From positions 1-12,689 of the forward strand of contig CAZTTC010000078.1 of assembly GCA_964616015.1 (NCBI GenBank): a DNA stretch of 12,689 nucleotides, in the 5' to 3' direction. The notes below the pieces were generated by a model that searched no databases, had not been told where the DNA came from, and saw only the letters and a program-made list of their open reading frames with translations. The translations under genes were made by a program, and so were the position numbers. Within the stretch, counting starts at the first letter, position 1; the number at the start of each line of letters is the position of its first letter. Below are positions 6,253-12,689 of this stretch, in pieces. The stretch comes from Methylibium sp964616015. GTDB taxonomy: Bacteria > Pseudomonadota > Gammaproteobacteria > Burkholderiales > Burkholderiaceae_C.

Positions 6253-8189
6253 AAACCGCGCCGATCGAGCCGGCCCGCATCGCCTTGACGCCCGGCGGCC
6301 TGCCGCACGCGCCGGCCTACGGCGATGTCTACCACTCGGCCGCGGGCGCGCAAGGCCAGGCCCGGCACGTCTTCCTGGGCGGCAACGGGCTGCCGGCGCG
6401 CTGGGCCGGCGGCCGGCGCTTCGTCGTCCTCGAAACGGGCTTCGGCCTGGGCAACAACTTCCTGGCGACCTGGGACGCGTGGCGGCGCGATCCGCGGCGC
6501 TGCGATCGACTTTGGTTCGTGGCGATCGACAAGCACCCGCCGACGCGCACCGACCTCGCACGCCTGCACGAAGCCTCGCCGCTGCCCGAGCTGGCGCAGC
6601 AGCTGGTCGCGGCCTGGCCCGCGCTCACGCCGAACCTGCACGCGCTGGAGTTCGAAGGCGGCCACCTGCGGCTGCTGCTCGGCTTCGGTGACATCGCGGC
6701 GCTGCTGCCGCAGGTGCTGGCCTCGGTCGACGCCTTCTTCCTCGACGGCTTTGCGCCAGACCGCAATCCGGCGATGTGGAGCCTGCCCGTGCTCAAGCAA
6801 CTCGGCCGGCTGGCGGCGCCCGGCGCGACGGCCGCCACCTGGAGTTCGGCGCGCGCGCTGCGCGACGGCCTGGTGACGGCCGGCTTCGAGGTCGTCATCG
6901 AGCCCGGTTTCGGCGGCAAGCGCGACATGACGACGGCCCGCTACGCCCCGCGCCATCGCCCGCCGACGCAGGCCGCCGCACTGCATGTTCACACGGGTCC
7001 GCGCGAGGCCCTGGTCGTCGGTGCCGGGCTGGCCGGCTGCGCCGCGGCACGTGCGCTGGGACGCGAAGGCTGGCAGGTCACCGTGCTGGATCGCGCGGCG
7101 CACGTCGCGCAGGGCGCCTCCGGCAATCCGGCCGGGCTGTTCCATGGCGTCGTGCACGGCGACGACGGGCCGCACGCGCGGCTGCATCGCGCCGCGGCGC
7201 TGGCGACGGAGCGCCTGCTGAGGCCGTGGTTGGCCAGCCGGCGGGTGCGCGGACAGATCGACGGCCTCTTGCGGATCGCCGCCGAGCGAACGGCGCCACC
7301 GTGGCCTGCCGACTACGTCGAGGCCGTGCCCGCAGCGACGGCGTGCGCCCGCAGCGGCCTGGCCACGGTCGCGGGCGGTTGGTGGTTCCCCGGCGGCGGC
7401 TGGGTCGTGCCCGGCGACTACGCGCGCGCGCTGCTCGAGGATGTCGACGCGCGTTTCATCGGCACGGCGGGTGTCGCTGCCATCGAGCGCCGCGGCGGCC
7501 GCTGGCACGCGCTCGACGAGCACGGCGCGTCGATCGCCGACGCCCCGGTCCTGGTGCTAGCCACCGCGGTGGACCTGCCGCGACTGCTCGGGCCGGCGCT
7601 GGCCGAGGCGACAGGCGTCCTCGCCGCGGTCCGCGGGCAGGTCAGCGGCTTGCCCGCCGCCGGCCTGCCGACGCCCCGGGTCCCGATCGCCGATGCCGGC
7701 TATGTGCTGCCTGTCATCGACGGCGTGCTGTGGTGCGGCTCGACCGCCCAGCCCGGCGACACCGACCCCCGGCTGCGCGAGGCCGACCATCGCCACAACC
7801 TTGCCCAGGCCGCGCGGCTGCTCGGCGCACCCGCCATCGAGGCTCTGTCGACGAACGCGCTGCAGGGGCGCGTCGGCTGGCGCGCGGTGACGCCGGATCG
7901 CCTGCCCCTGGTCGGTGCGCTGCCCGACCTGGCGGCCTGCGCCACGGCGAAGCCTGCCGATCGCCTGCGCCGCCTGCCACGCCTGCGCGATGCCGATGGC
8001 GGCCTGTACGCCATCTCAGGGCTGGGCTCGCGCGGCATCACCTGGGCCGCGCTGTGCGGCGAGCTGCTCGCCGCCTGGGTCGCAGGAACGCCCTGCCCGG
8101 TCGAAGCCGATCTGCGTGACGTGCTCGACCCGGCGCGCGCAGGGTGGAGCGCGCGCCGGCGTGTCGCCGGTCCCGCCGCGGAGACATGA
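6249..8189 (+). CDS. mnmC: Bifunctional tRNA mnm5s2U34 biosynthesis protein MnmC
   Basis: MnmC finishes the wobble-uridine modification begun by MnmE/MnmG. Its FAD-dependent part removes the carboxymethyl group from cmnm5(s2)U34, and its methyltransferase part then methylates nm5(s2)U to mnm5(s2)U. The 646-residue length is close to E. coli MnmC (about 668). The N-terminal methyltransferase (about 1-235) has the SAM-binding motif LETGFGLGNNF and the FFLDGFAPDRNPAMW motif, and ends with a GFGGKRDM-type segment. The C-terminal oxidoreductase (about 255-630) starts with the dinucleotide-binding GxGxxG motif (VVGAGLAGCAAARAL) and ends with the conserved ISGLGSRGITWAALCGELLA. Both catalytic halves appear intact. 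The gene overlaps its neighbours by four bases on both sides (ATGA), without a clear Shine-Dalgarno of its own, so expression as a three-gene coupled unit is likely. Confidence 0.96.
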   Translation: MKTAPIEPARIALTPGGLPHAPAYGDVYHSAAGAQGQARHVFLGGNGLPARWAGGRRFVVLETGFGLGNNFLATWDAWRRDPRRCDRLWFVAIDKHPPTRTDLARLHEASPLPELAQQLVAAWPALTPNLHALEFEGGHLRLLLGFGDIAALLPQVLASVDAFFLDGFAPDRNPAMWSLPVLKQLGRLAAPGATAATWSSARALRDGLVTAGFEVVIEPGFGGKRDMTTARYAPRHRPPTQAAALHVHTGPREALVVGAGLAGCAAARALGREGWQVTVLDRAAHVAQGASGNPAGLFHGVVHGDDGPHARLHRAAALATERLLRPWLASRRVRGQIDGLLRIAAERTAPPWPADYVEAVPAATACARSGLATVAGGWWFPGGGWVVPGDYARALLEDVDARFIGTAGVAAIERRGGRWHALDEHGASIADAPVLVLATAVDLPRLLGPALAEATGVLAAVRGQVSGLPAAGLPTPRVPIADAGYVLPVIDGVLWCGSTAQPGDTDPRLREADHRHNLAQAARLLGAPAIEALSTNALQGRVGWRAVTPDRLPLVGALPDLAACATAKPADRLRRLPRLRDADGGLYAISGLGSRGITWAALCGELLAAWVAGTPCPVEADLRDVLDPARAGWSARRRVAGPAAET

Positions 8190-8554
8190 ACCCGGCCTGG
8201 CTCGCCGACGCGGTGCTGCTCCTGCACGCCGGCTTCATCGCCTTCGTCGTTGCTGGCGGCGTGCTCGGCCTGCGCTGGCCCCAGGCGCTGCTGTTCCACC
8301 TGCCGGCCTGGTTGTGGGGTGCGTACGTCGAGCTGAGCGGCAGCCTCTGCCCGCTGACACCGCTGGAGAACCGCCTGCGCGCCGAGGCCGGCCAGCGCGG
8401 CTACGAGGCCGGCTTCGTCGAGCACTGGCTGCTGCCGCTGATCTACCCGGCGGGGCTGACGCGCGAACTGCAATGGCTGCTCGGCGCCGGCGTGATCGCG
8501 ATCAATCTCGCGGTCTACGCGCTGGTCTGGCGACGCTGGCGCAAGGCCTCGTAG
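8186..8554 (+). CDS. DUF2784 family small membrane protein
   Basis: The 122-residue product matches DUF2784, a family of uncharacterised bacterial inner-membrane proteins. The diagnostic centre is CPLTPLENRLRAEAG followed by a GYEAGFVEHWLLPLIYP stretch (about 53-90). Predicted membrane helices are about residues 5-27, 30-48 and 94-115, with another possible amphipathic helix near 75-92. Function is unknown. The start ATG overlaps the mnmC stop (ATGA) and is preceded closely by GGAG at 8180-8183. The 3' end overlaps the convergent RNA methyltransferase gene by 40 bp. Confidence 0.85.
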   Translation: MNPAWLADAVLLLHAGFIAFVVAGGVLGLRWPQALLFHLPAWLWGAYVELSGSLCPLTPLENRLRAEAGQRGYEAGFVEHWLLPLIYPAGLTRELQWLLGAGVIAINLAVYALVWRRWRKAS

Positions 8555-9303
8555 AAGCAGATCGCCGCGGCCGCGGCGACGTTGAGCGATTCCTCGCCGC
8601 CCGGTTGCGGGATGCGGCGCGTCTCACGGCAGCGTTGCAGCAGGGCCGGATCGACGCCCTGCCCCTCGTGACCCAGCACCCAGGCACAGGGTGAAGGCAA
8701 GGCGGCTTCGTCCAGCGCCAGCCCGGCATGCGAGCTGGTCGCGACGAGCGGCAGCGTCAAGGCCTCCAGGTCGGCGAGCGTCGCGCGCTCGACGAGGCAC
8801 AGCGCAAAGTGCGCCCCCATGCCGGCGCGCAGCACCTTCGGTGACCACAACGCCGCCGTGCCCTCCAGCGCCACCACCTGCGCCACGCCCAGGGCGGCCG
8901 CACTGCGCAGGATGCTGCCGACGTTGCCGGCGTCCTGGACTCGATCGAGCACCACCGTCGCGATGCCGTCCTGGGGCTGCGCCGCAGCCGGCACCTCGAG
9001 CAGGAAGCCGATGCGCGCCGGCGACTCCAGACCGCTGAGCTGCGCGAACAGGGCGTCGACCACGATGGCCACGCGCGGCGCGGCCTGCGCCAGCGCGCGC
9101 AGGCCGGCATCGGCCCAGCCGCTCTCGCTGACGACCGCCTGCAGCGGCGTGCGACCTCGGCCGAGGCAGGCTGCGCACAGGTGGTCGCCCTCGAGCCAGA
9201 CCTCACCGAGCCGGCGGTAGGCGCCGGGGTCGCGGATCAGTCGCCGCAGCTGCACCAGCAGCGGGTTGCCGGCCGCGGTGATGCGCTGCGGACCGCTGCT
9301 CAT
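8515..9303 (-). CDS. SpoU/TrmH-family RNA 2'-O-ribose methyltransferase
   Basis: The 262-residue product belongs to the SPOUT superfamily of SAM-dependent methyltransferases with a trefoil knot, which methylate the 2'-OH of rRNA or tRNA. The three SpoU motifs are present: DRVQDAGNVGSILRSAAALG (about 120-139; N and R of motif 1), VLGHEGQGVDPALL (about 207-220; motif 2) and ESLNVAAAAAICFYEAL (about 238-254; motif 3). An N-terminal substrate-binding domain (about 8-100) precedes the catalytic domain. The exact target cannot be given; rRNA or tRNA are both possible. The ATG at 9303 overlaps the rnhB stop (ATGA), which supports this start; the frame is open further upstream, but only antisense or inside rnhB. 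It is the last gene of the lpx cluster in this window. Confidence 0.9.
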   Translation of the reverse strand: MSSGPQRITAAGNPLLVQLRRLIRDPGAYRRLGEVWLEGDHLCAACLGRGRTPLQAVVSESGWADAGLRALAQAAPRVAIVVDALFAQLSGLESPARIGFLLEVPAAAQPQDGIATVVLDRVQDAGNVGSILRSAAALGVAQVVALEGTAALWSPKVLRAGMGAHFALCLVERATLADLEALTLPLVATSSHAGLALDEAALPSPCAWVLGHEGQGVDPALLQRCRETRRIPQPGGEESLNVAAAAAICFYEALRQRRQTSA

Positions 9304-9926
9304 GCCGGCGGCTCCAGCACCGCACGCACCGGGCCGAAGCTGCGGCGGTGCGCGCCGCAGGCACCGTGCGTGCGCAGCGCCTCCAGGTGGTCGGGTGTGG
9401 GGTAGCCCTTGTGCCCGGCAAAGCCGTACTGCGGGTGCGCCTCGTGCAGCGCCACGCACAGGCGGTCGCGGTGTACCTTGGCGAGGATGGACGCCGCCGA
9501 GATCGCCGCGACCTTGGCATCGCCCTTGACGATGGCCTCGGCGGGCATCTTCAGCAGCGGCAAGCGGTTGCCGTCGACCAGCACCTTGTGCGGCGCCAGG
9601 CGCAAGCCCTCGACCGCACGGCGCATGGCCAGCAGCGTCGCCTGCAGGATGTTGAGTCGGTCGATCTCTTCGACGCTGGCTTCGGCGACACAGCAGCACA
9701 GCGCCTTGGCACGGATCTCGTCGAACAGGCGCTCGCGCGTCCGCGGGGCCAGCGCCTTCGAGTCGCCGAGGCCACGGATCGGCCGCAGCTCGTCCAGAAT
9801 CACCGCCGCAGCCACGACCGGCCCGGCCAGCGGGCCGCGGCCCGCCTCGTCGACGCCGGCGACGAGGCCGGGCGCGTCCCAGGACAGCCCCAGCTGCTCA
9901 GGCTTCGAGGATCTGCGCGATCGCAT
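9300..9926 (-). CDS. rnhB: Ribonuclease HII
   Basis: RNase HII cuts RNA in RNA-DNA hybrids and starts removal of single ribonucleotides misincorporated in DNA. The 208-residue product has the normal length. The catalytic carboxylates are in place: D26 and E27 in VDEAGRG, D118 in LVDGN and D136 in KGDAKVAAISAASI; the 18-residue spacing of the last two matches E. coli D108/D126. A run of three cysteines (77-79) is a minor oddity. The only plausible start (9926) lies 29 bp inside the end of lpxB, an overlap that is usual for this cluster and implies coupled translation. Confidence 0.96.
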   Translation of the reverse strand: MRSRRSSKPEQLGLSWDAPGLVAGVDEAGRGPLAGPVVAAAVILDELRPIRGLGDSKALAPRTRERLFDEIRAKALCCCVAEASVEEIDRLNILQATLLAMRRAVEGLRLAPHKVLVDGNRLPLLKMPAEAIVKGDAKVAAISAASILAKVHRDRLCVALHEAHPQYGFAGHKGYPTPDHLEALRTHGACGAHRRSFGPVRAVLEPPA

Positions 9927-11028
9927 CGGTGGCCGCCCGCGCCGTGTCGCGCTGCAGACTCAGGTGGATGTCGCCGAAGCGCTGCGCGACGCGGTCGCTG
10001 GCGACCGGATCGTCGAGCCAGCCGAGCACGGCGGCCGCCAGCGCCTCGGGGGTCATGTCGTCCTGCAGCAGCTCCGGCACGACGAAGTCGCCGGCCAGCA
10101 CGTTGGGCAGCCCGACCCAGGGCTGGTAGCGCATGCGCCGCATCAGCTGCCAGCTCAGCCAGGCCATGCGGTAGCCTATGACCATCGGGCGCTTGAACAG
10201 CGCGGCCTCGAGCGTCGCGGTGCCGCTGGCGACCATCGCGGCGTCGCTGGCGGCCAGCACCTCGTGCGACCGGCCATCGACCAGCTGCAGTGCATCCTGC
10301 GCACCGGCGTCGGCCACGGCCGCCTCGATCATCGGGCGCAGCCCCGGGGCGATCGGCAGCAGGCAGCGCAACTGCGGCCGCGCCGCCCGCAGGCGCTGTG
10401 CCGCACGCACGAAGGCCGGCGCGATGTGCCGGACCTCGCCACGACGCGAACCCGGCAGCACCGCGACGACAAGGTCCTCGGCGCCCAGTCCCAGCGCCAA
10501 GCGTGCCGCCGACCGCGGCACCTCGAGCGGGATCGCATCGGCCAACGGGTGGCCCACGTAGCTGGCCGGCACGCCGGCCTTCGCCAGCAGCGCCGGCTCG
10601 AAGGGAAAGAGACACAGCACGTGATCGGCCGACGCCGCGAGCTTGTGCACCCGGCCACCCCGCCAGGCCCAGATCGACGGACAGACGAAGTGGATGGTCT
10701 TCATGCCGGCCGACTTGAGCCGGGCCTCGAGGCCGAGGTTGAAGTCCGGTGCGTCGATGCCGATGAAGGCTGCCGGCCGGTCGGCCAGCAGGCGATCGCC
10801 AAGCTCGCGGCGCAGCGCGACCAGTTGGCGGTAGACCCGCAGTGCTTCCGCATACCCGTGTACGGCCAGCCGGTCGCTCGGCCACCACGCCTCGAAGCCC
10901 TGCGCGGTCATCGTCGGCCCGCCGATGCCGGCCATCCGCAGCCCGGGCCAGCGCGACCGCAGGCCGCCCATCAGCAGGCCGGCGAGCAGGTCGCCCGAGG
11001 CTTCGCCGGCGACCAGGCCGAGGCGCAT
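9898..11028 (-). CDS. lpxB: Lipid-A-disaccharide synthase
   Basis: LpxB (GT19) condenses UDP-2,3-diacylglucosamine with lipid X (2,3-diacylglucosamine-1-phosphate) to make the beta-1,6-linked lipid A disaccharide at the inner face of the cytoplasmic membrane. The 376-residue length is typical. Family motifs are visible: LGLVAGEASGDLLAG at the N-terminus, IGIDAPDFNLGLE (about 89-101), FVCPSIWAWRGGR (about 112-124), SYVGHPLAD (about 155-163), LPGSRRGEV (about 190-198) and VASGTATLEAAL (about 257-268). The start at 11028 lies 12 bp after the lpxA stop and has no Shine-Dalgarno; the gap is a perfect palindrome. Confidence 0.97.
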   Translation of the reverse strand: MRLGLVAGEASGDLLAGLLMGGLRSRWPGLRMAGIGGPTMTAQGFEAWWPSDRLAVHGYAEALRVYRQLVALRRELGDRLLADRPAAFIGIDAPDFNLGLEARLKSAGMKTIHFVCPSIWAWRGGRVHKLAASADHVLCLFPFEPALLAKAGVPASYVGHPLADAIPLEVPRSAARLALGLGAEDLVVAVLPGSRRGEVRHIAPAFVRAAQRLRAARPQLRCLLPIAPGLRPMIEAAVADAGAQDALQLVDGRSHEVLAASDAAMVASGTATLEAALFKRPMVIGYRMAWLSWQLMRRMRYQPWVGLPNVLAGDFVVPELLQDDMTPEALAAAVLGWLDDPVASDRVAQRFGDIHLSLQRDTARAATDAIAQILEA

Positions 11029-11040
11029 CGTCGCGACGAT
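11027..11040. repeat. 14-bp perfect palindrome at the lpxA-lpxB junction
   Basis: ATCGTCGCGACGAT is identical to its reverse complement. It fills the whole gap between the lpxA stop and the lpxB start and includes the first two bases of the lpxB ATG. It could be a protein-binding site or a chance result of GC-rich sequence; no role is shown. Confidence 0.5.
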
Positions 11041-11826
11041 CTAGCGGACGATGCCGCGCGTCGAGGCCGCGAGGAAGTCGAGCATCAGGGCCAGGTCCGC
11101 ATCGCCCTGGTCGACCGCGCCCTTCAGCGCCGCGATCTCGCCCTTGGCGTCGTCCAGCGTCAGGCCCCTGCGGTACAGCAGGCGGTGCATCTGCTTGACC
11201 TGGGCGATGCGCTCCGGCCCGAAGCCGCGGCGGCGCAGCCCTTCGACGTTGAAGCCGCGCACGGCGGCCGGATTGCCGTCGACCATCATGAAGGGCGGCA
11301 CGTCCTGCGACAGCGCGGTCTGAAAGCCCGCCATCGCGTGCGAGCCGATCTTGACGAACTGATGCACGCCGGTCAGGCCGCCGACGATGACCCAGTCGCC
11401 GACCTGGACGTGGCCGGCGAGCGTCGCGTTGTTGGCCAGGATGCAGCGGTTGCCGAGCTGCACATCGTGCGCCAGGTGCACGTAGGCCATGATCCAGTTG
11501 TCGCTGCCGACACGCGTCACCCCGCCGTCCTGGACCGTGCCGCAGTTGAAGGTGCAGAACTCGCGCACGGTGTTGCGGTCGCCGATGACCAGCTCGGTCG
11601 GCTCGCCGGCGTACTTCATGTCCTGCGGCGCGGCGCCGAGCGAGCAGAACTGCCAGATGCGGTTGTGCTCGCCGATCGTCGTGCGCCCCTCGATCACGCA
11701 ATGCGCACCGATGCTCGTGCCGGCGCCAACCTTCACCTGCGGGCCGATCACCGTGTAGGGCCCCACGCTCACGTCGGCAGCAAGCCGGGCTGCCGGGTCG
11801 ACGAGGGCGGTCGGGTGGATGCTCAT
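11041..11826 (-). CDS. lpxA: Acyl-ACP--UDP-N-acetylglucosamine O-acyltransferase
   Basis: LpxA adds a 3-hydroxyacyl chain from acyl-carrier protein to the 3-OH of UDP-GlcNAc, the first step of lipid A synthesis. The 261-residue product matches the family (262 in E. coli). Residues 1-185 show the repeating hexapeptides of a left-handed beta helix; the C-terminal helical part starts near FNVEGLRRRGF. The catalytic histidine is H120 in the AYVHLAHDV segment (E. coli H125). Aligned with E. coli, the acyl-chain ruler residue G173 corresponds to F168 in AMAGFQTAL. A bulky residue here is expected to favour a shorter chain, as Met does in Pseudomonas aeruginosa. The gene is 10 bp downstream of fabZ and 12 bp upstream of lpxB, clearly one operon. 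Confidence 0.97.
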   Translation of the reverse strand: MSIHPTALVDPAARLAADVSVGPYTVIGPQVKVGAGTSIGAHCVIEGRTTIGEHNRIWQFCSLGAAPQDMKYAGEPTELVIGDRNTVREFCTFNCGTVQDGGVTRVGSDNWIMAYVHLAHDVQLGNRCILANNATLAGHVQVGDWVIVGGLTGVHQFVKIGSHAMAGFQTALSQDVPPFMMVDGNPAAVRGFNVEGLRRRGFGPERIAQVKQMHRLLYRRGLTLDDAKGEIAALKGAVDQGDADLALMLDFLAASTRGIVR

Positions 11827-11836
11827 CGCCAGTCGC

Positions 11837-12277
11837 TCAGGCGATCGAGCGCTTGGTGCACATCAGCTGCGCCTCGGCGGCCAGTTCATCGCCGACCTTG
11901 GCGCGCACGTGGAACTTGTGGATGCCGGCCCGCACGCGGTCGACCTCGACTTCCAGCGTCAACTGGTCGCCCGGTTCGACCGGCCGCTTGAAGCGGGCCG
12001 CGTCGATGCCGACGAAATAGATCACCGAGTTGTGGTCGGTGCCTTCGCCTTCGACCGAGAAGGCCAGCAGCGCCGCCGCCTGGGCCAGCGCCTCGAGGAT
12101 CAGCACGCCCGGCATCACCGGCCGGTGCGGGAAGTGCCCGACGAAGAAAGGTTCGTTGATGGTGACGTTCTTGAGCGCCTTGATGCGCTTGCCCGGCTCC
12201 ATCTCCAGCACCCGGTCGACCAGGAGGAAGGGATAGCGATGCGGCAGTTTCTCGAGGATCTGGTGGATGTCCATCAT
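11837..12277 (-). CDS. fabZ: 3-hydroxyacyl-ACP dehydratase FabZ
   Basis: FabZ removes water from 3-hydroxyacyl-ACP in fatty acid elongation and so competes with LpxA and LpxD for the same substrate pool. The product is 146 residues and a hot-dog fold. Catalytic residues are H48 in FFVGHFPHRPVMPG and E62 in VLILEALAQ (E. coli-type His/Glu pair). The N-terminus MMDIHQILEKLPHRYPFLLV is standard. Two adjacent ATG codons (12277 and 12274) could start it; a weak GAGA lies upstream, and either choice changes one residue only. An in-frame extension to 12340 would overlap the end of lpxD and is not family-like. Position between lpxD and lpxA is canonical. Confidence 0.96.
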   Translation of the reverse strand: MMDIHQILEKLPHRYPFLLVDRVLEMEPGKRIKALKNVTINEPFFVGHFPHRPVMPGVLILEALAQAAALLAFSVEGEGTDHNSVIYFVGIDAARFKRPVEPGDQLTLEVEVDRVRAGIHKFHVRAKVGDELAAEAQLMCTKRSIA

Positions 12278-12311
12278 GGCGTGCTTGTCTCGGTCTCGTG
12301 GCGCGGCGGGC

Positions 12312-12689
12312 TCAGGCGGGGTCGTCCGTCTCGCCGGCACGGCGCTCCAGCGCGCGGATCCGCTCGCGCAGCGTGTGCAGCTGCCGCAGCGTCACCGCGT
12401 TCTTTTCCCAGCTGCGATTGTCGTCGAGCGGGAAGAAGCCGGTGTAGGTGCCGGGCTGCGCGATGGAGCGACTGACGGTGCTCTGCGCCGAGATGTGCAC
12501 GTCGTCGGCGATCGTCAGGTGGCCCAGGATCCCGGCGCCGCCGCCGATGGTGCAGCGCGCGCCGATGCGCGTGCTGCCGGCGACCGCCGCGCAACCGGCC
12601 ATCGCGCTGCCGCGGCCGATGTGCACGTTGTGGGCGATCTGGATCAGGTTGTCGAGCTTGACGCCGTCCTCGATCACGGTGTCGCCGAG
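12312..12689 (-). CDS. lpxD: UDP-3-O-acylglucosamine N-acyltransferase, C-terminal part (cut by window edge)
   Basis: LpxD adds the second 3-hydroxyacyl chain, on the 2-amino group of UDP-3-O-acyl-glucosamine. Only the last 125 residues are in the window, and the frame stays open through the right edge. The visible part has the hexapeptide left-handed beta helix (for example GDTVIEDGVKLDNLIQIAHN, with the His of the active-site IAHNV segment), then AGCAAVAGSTRIG and GHLTIADDVHISAQS repeats, and a C-terminal helix (RQLHTLRERIRALERR) that is typical of LpxD trimers. It lies 34 bp upstream of fabZ, the usual order. The true start is outside the window. Confidence 0.95.
   Translation of the reverse strand, partial: LGDTVIEDGVKLDNLIQIAHNVHIGRGSAMAGCAAVAGSTRIGARCTIGGGAGILGHLTIADDVHISAQSTVSRSIAQPGTYTGFFPLDDNRSWEKNAVTLRQLHTLRERIRALERRAGETDDPA

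Noticed and set aside
4578..6561. Long minus-strand open frames opposite efp, the DUF3445 gene and the start of mnmC
   Set aside because: They run through the efp terminator and through well-recognised plus-strand genes, and show no domain. They are shadows.
9304..9699. N-terminal extension of the SpoU methyltransferase
   Set aside because: The extension lies within rnhB in another frame. The ATG at 9303 gives an ATGA overlap with the rnhB stop and a normal family length.
9409..11991. Plus-strand open frame of about 860 codons opposite rnhB, lpxB, lpxA and fabZ
   Set aside because: All four genes on the minus strand are unmistakable, and the plus-strand translation is low-complexity without known motifs. 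It is a codon-bias artefact.
12278..12340. N-terminal extension of FabZ by 21 codons
   Set aside because: It would overlap the lpxD end, and FabZ proteins start at the conserved MDIHQILEKLPHR-type N-terminus.

Overview
This window looks like ordinary chromosomal DNA from a high-GC Proteobacterium (roughly 70% GC by eye). It is most likely a betaproteobacterium of the Burkholderiales. The evidence is an EarP/EF-P pair with Arg32 in EF-P, the lpxD-fabZ-lpxA-lpxB-rnhB order, and the sequence character of EF-P, MnmC and the DUF3445 protein. The assignment is an inference from protein families; a gammaproteobacterium such as a xanthomonad is less likely but not excluded. Coding density is very high. 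I see no mobile element, CRISPR array, rRNA or tRNA, and no gene-free stretch longer than about 90 bases.

Layout. (1) Positions 1-3437, minus strand: uvrC (excision nuclease subunit), a small TonB-C-like lipoprotein gene, pgsA (phosphatidylglycerophosphate synthase) and the start of an EamA/DMT-type transporter that runs off the left edge. (2) Positions 3478-5225, plus strand: earP and efp. EarP is the arginine rhamnosyltransferase that modifies EF-P, and EF-P relieves ribosome stalling at polyproline. A strong hairpin at 5247-5269 ends this unit. (3) Positions 5314-8554, plus strand: three genes joined by ATGA overlaps. They encode a DUF3445 protein (family of the haem-PAS oxidative N-demethylase subunit), bifunctional MnmC (tRNA wobble uridine modification) and a small DUF2784 membrane protein. 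(4) Positions 8515-12689, minus strand: the canonical envelope cluster lpxD (partial), fabZ, lpxA, lpxB, rnhB, followed by a SpoU/TrmH-family RNA methyltransferase gene. The last gene overlaps the DUF2784 gene tail-to-tail by 40 bp.

How it works together. The right part makes lipid A precursors: LpxA, LpxD and LpxB, with FabZ drawing on the same 3-hydroxyacyl-ACP pool. The middle is a translation-quality region of EF-P modification and tRNA modification. The left part combines DNA repair with phospholipid synthesis.

No clearly new system stands out. The most interesting points are: (a) the coupling of a predicted haem N-demethylase-like protein to MnmC, whose own chemistry is oxidative N-dealkylation followed by N-methylation; (b) a repeated -10-like box 5-8 nt upstream of the start codon of every gene that has its own upstream region, apart from efp, with no Shine-Dalgarno, which suggests leaderless transcripts; (c) a bulky Phe at the acyl-chain ruler position of LpxA.
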